In this document: positions 4,845 to 5,147 of the stretch, in pieces
Layout of the letters: every line of letters begins with the position of its first letter
How positions within the stretch are numbered: position 1 is the first letter of the stretch
Assembly (NCBI GenBank): GCA_031272565.1
Contig: JAISTN010000282.1
Location: 1-5,147 of the forward strand
DNA from: Bifidobacteriaceae bacterium
GTDB taxonomy: Bacteria > Actinomycetota > Actinomycetes > Actinomycetales > WQXJ01
Length of the DNA stretch: 5,147 bases
Direction: 5' to 3'
Made by a program: the position numbers and the translations under genes
The notes under the pieces: model-generated
The model's database searches: none
Seen by the model: the letters and a program-made list of their open reading frames with translations, nothing else
What the model was told of the DNA's origin: nothing

Positions 4845-5147
4845 ATGGCGATGAGGCTGTCTCACTTTGAGCCTGGTCCAGTTCTGACCGGCCCGCCGAT
4901 CCACGCCGCAGGAGTGCTCGCGGTTGTGCGCGACTGTGTGGCAAGTTCGCGGCAAGCTCGGCGGAGGATCAGGGTGGGCCTGCTGCTGGCCTGTCTCGGG
5001 TCGATCATCGCTTGTTCGGGCGATGGCGATGAGGGCGCTATCGGATTGACCGACGTGGGCACAACCCAGCCACCGCCTGGCCAACTGTCAACCGGAACGG
5101 CCGCTGGGCAAGGGGCCAACGAATCGGTCGGCACCGACACCGTGGTA
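4845..5147 (+). CDS. Probable lipoprotein, 5' part only
   Basis: An open frame from ATG 4845 runs off the right edge (101 codons visible). It contains a lipoprotein signal: basic run RQARRRIR (residues 36-43), hydrophobic VGLLLACLGSIIA (44-56) and a lipobox ending in Cys57 (IIAC), followed by the flexible acidic SGDGDEG and a Thr/Gly/Pro-rich stretch typical of the tether after the lipid anchor. The product is expected to be attached to the outer face of the membrane; nothing of its functional domain is visible. The start is uncertain. ATG 4845 (or ATG 4851) has the better ribosome binding site but gives an unusually long 43-residue lead before the hydrophobic core. GTG 4926 (GGAG 11 bases upstream) or GTG 4938 would give a normal signal peptide. 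Competing minus-strand frames have no such organised features. It lies 116 bases after the secreted protein gene. Confidence 0.65.
   Translation, partial: MAMRLSHFEPGPVLTGPPIHAAGVLAVVRDCVASSRQARRRIRVGLLLACLGSIIACSGDGDEGAIGLTDVGTTQPPPGQLSTGTAAGQGANESVGTDTVV

Noticed and set aside
4444..5140. Several overlapping minus-strand open frames
   Set aside because: They overlap the secreted protein and lipoprotein genes, are Arg/Pro-rich and lack ribosome binding sites or domains; the plus-strand genes have signal sequences and a clear domain.

Overview
The window looks like chromosomal DNA from a high-GC Gram-positive bacterium (Actinomycetota). Three things point there: GC-rich coding with C/G-ending codons, GTG starts, and the adjacent pair of a PDZ/Lon-type (S16) protease followed by a UPF0182 giant membrane protein. 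From memory, that pair matches the neighbouring M. tuberculosis genes Rv3194c and Rv3193c. I cannot name the genus.

Layout, all on the + strand. (1) 1-654: the 3' part of a YlbL/DdcP-like membrane-anchored serine protease, with a PDZ domain and a Lon-type Ser-Lys dyad; its N-terminus lies left of the window. (2) 655-724: a 70-base gap with no Shine-Dalgarno sequence and an 11-bp palindrome. (3) 725-3772: a full-length UPF0182 protein of 1015 aa, with seven membrane segments, a large extracytoplasmic domain, a low-complexity linker and a small helical C-terminal domain. (4) 3773-4260: a 488-base non-coding stretch. It opens with a strong GC hairpin (likely terminator), has about 190 bases with nothing recognisable, then a run of hairpins from about 4018 to 4248. 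One of these has a G10 tract as its loop, and another runs into the ribosome binding site of the next gene. (5) 4261-4728: a small secreted protein (155 aa) with one peptidoglycan-binding-like domain and four cysteines; its GC content is visibly lower than its neighbours'. (6) 4729-4844: a gap with a possible terminator. (7) 4845 to the right edge: the start of a probable lipoprotein gene that runs off the window.

The genes share a cell-envelope theme: a membrane protease facing outward, a large polytopic protein with an outward-facing domain, a secreted wall-binding protein and a lipoprotein. The first two are probably one conserved unit. The last two are separated from them by a terminator-like hairpin and are probably independently expressed accessory genes.

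Nothing here amounts to a demonstrated new system. The best candidate for undescribed biology is the hairpin-rich leader (about 4018-4250) in front of the secreted protein. It contains three perfect 7-bp stems, a possible pseudoknot, a slippage-prone G10 loop and a stem touching the Shine-Dalgarno sequence. I could not match it to any riboswitch class I know.
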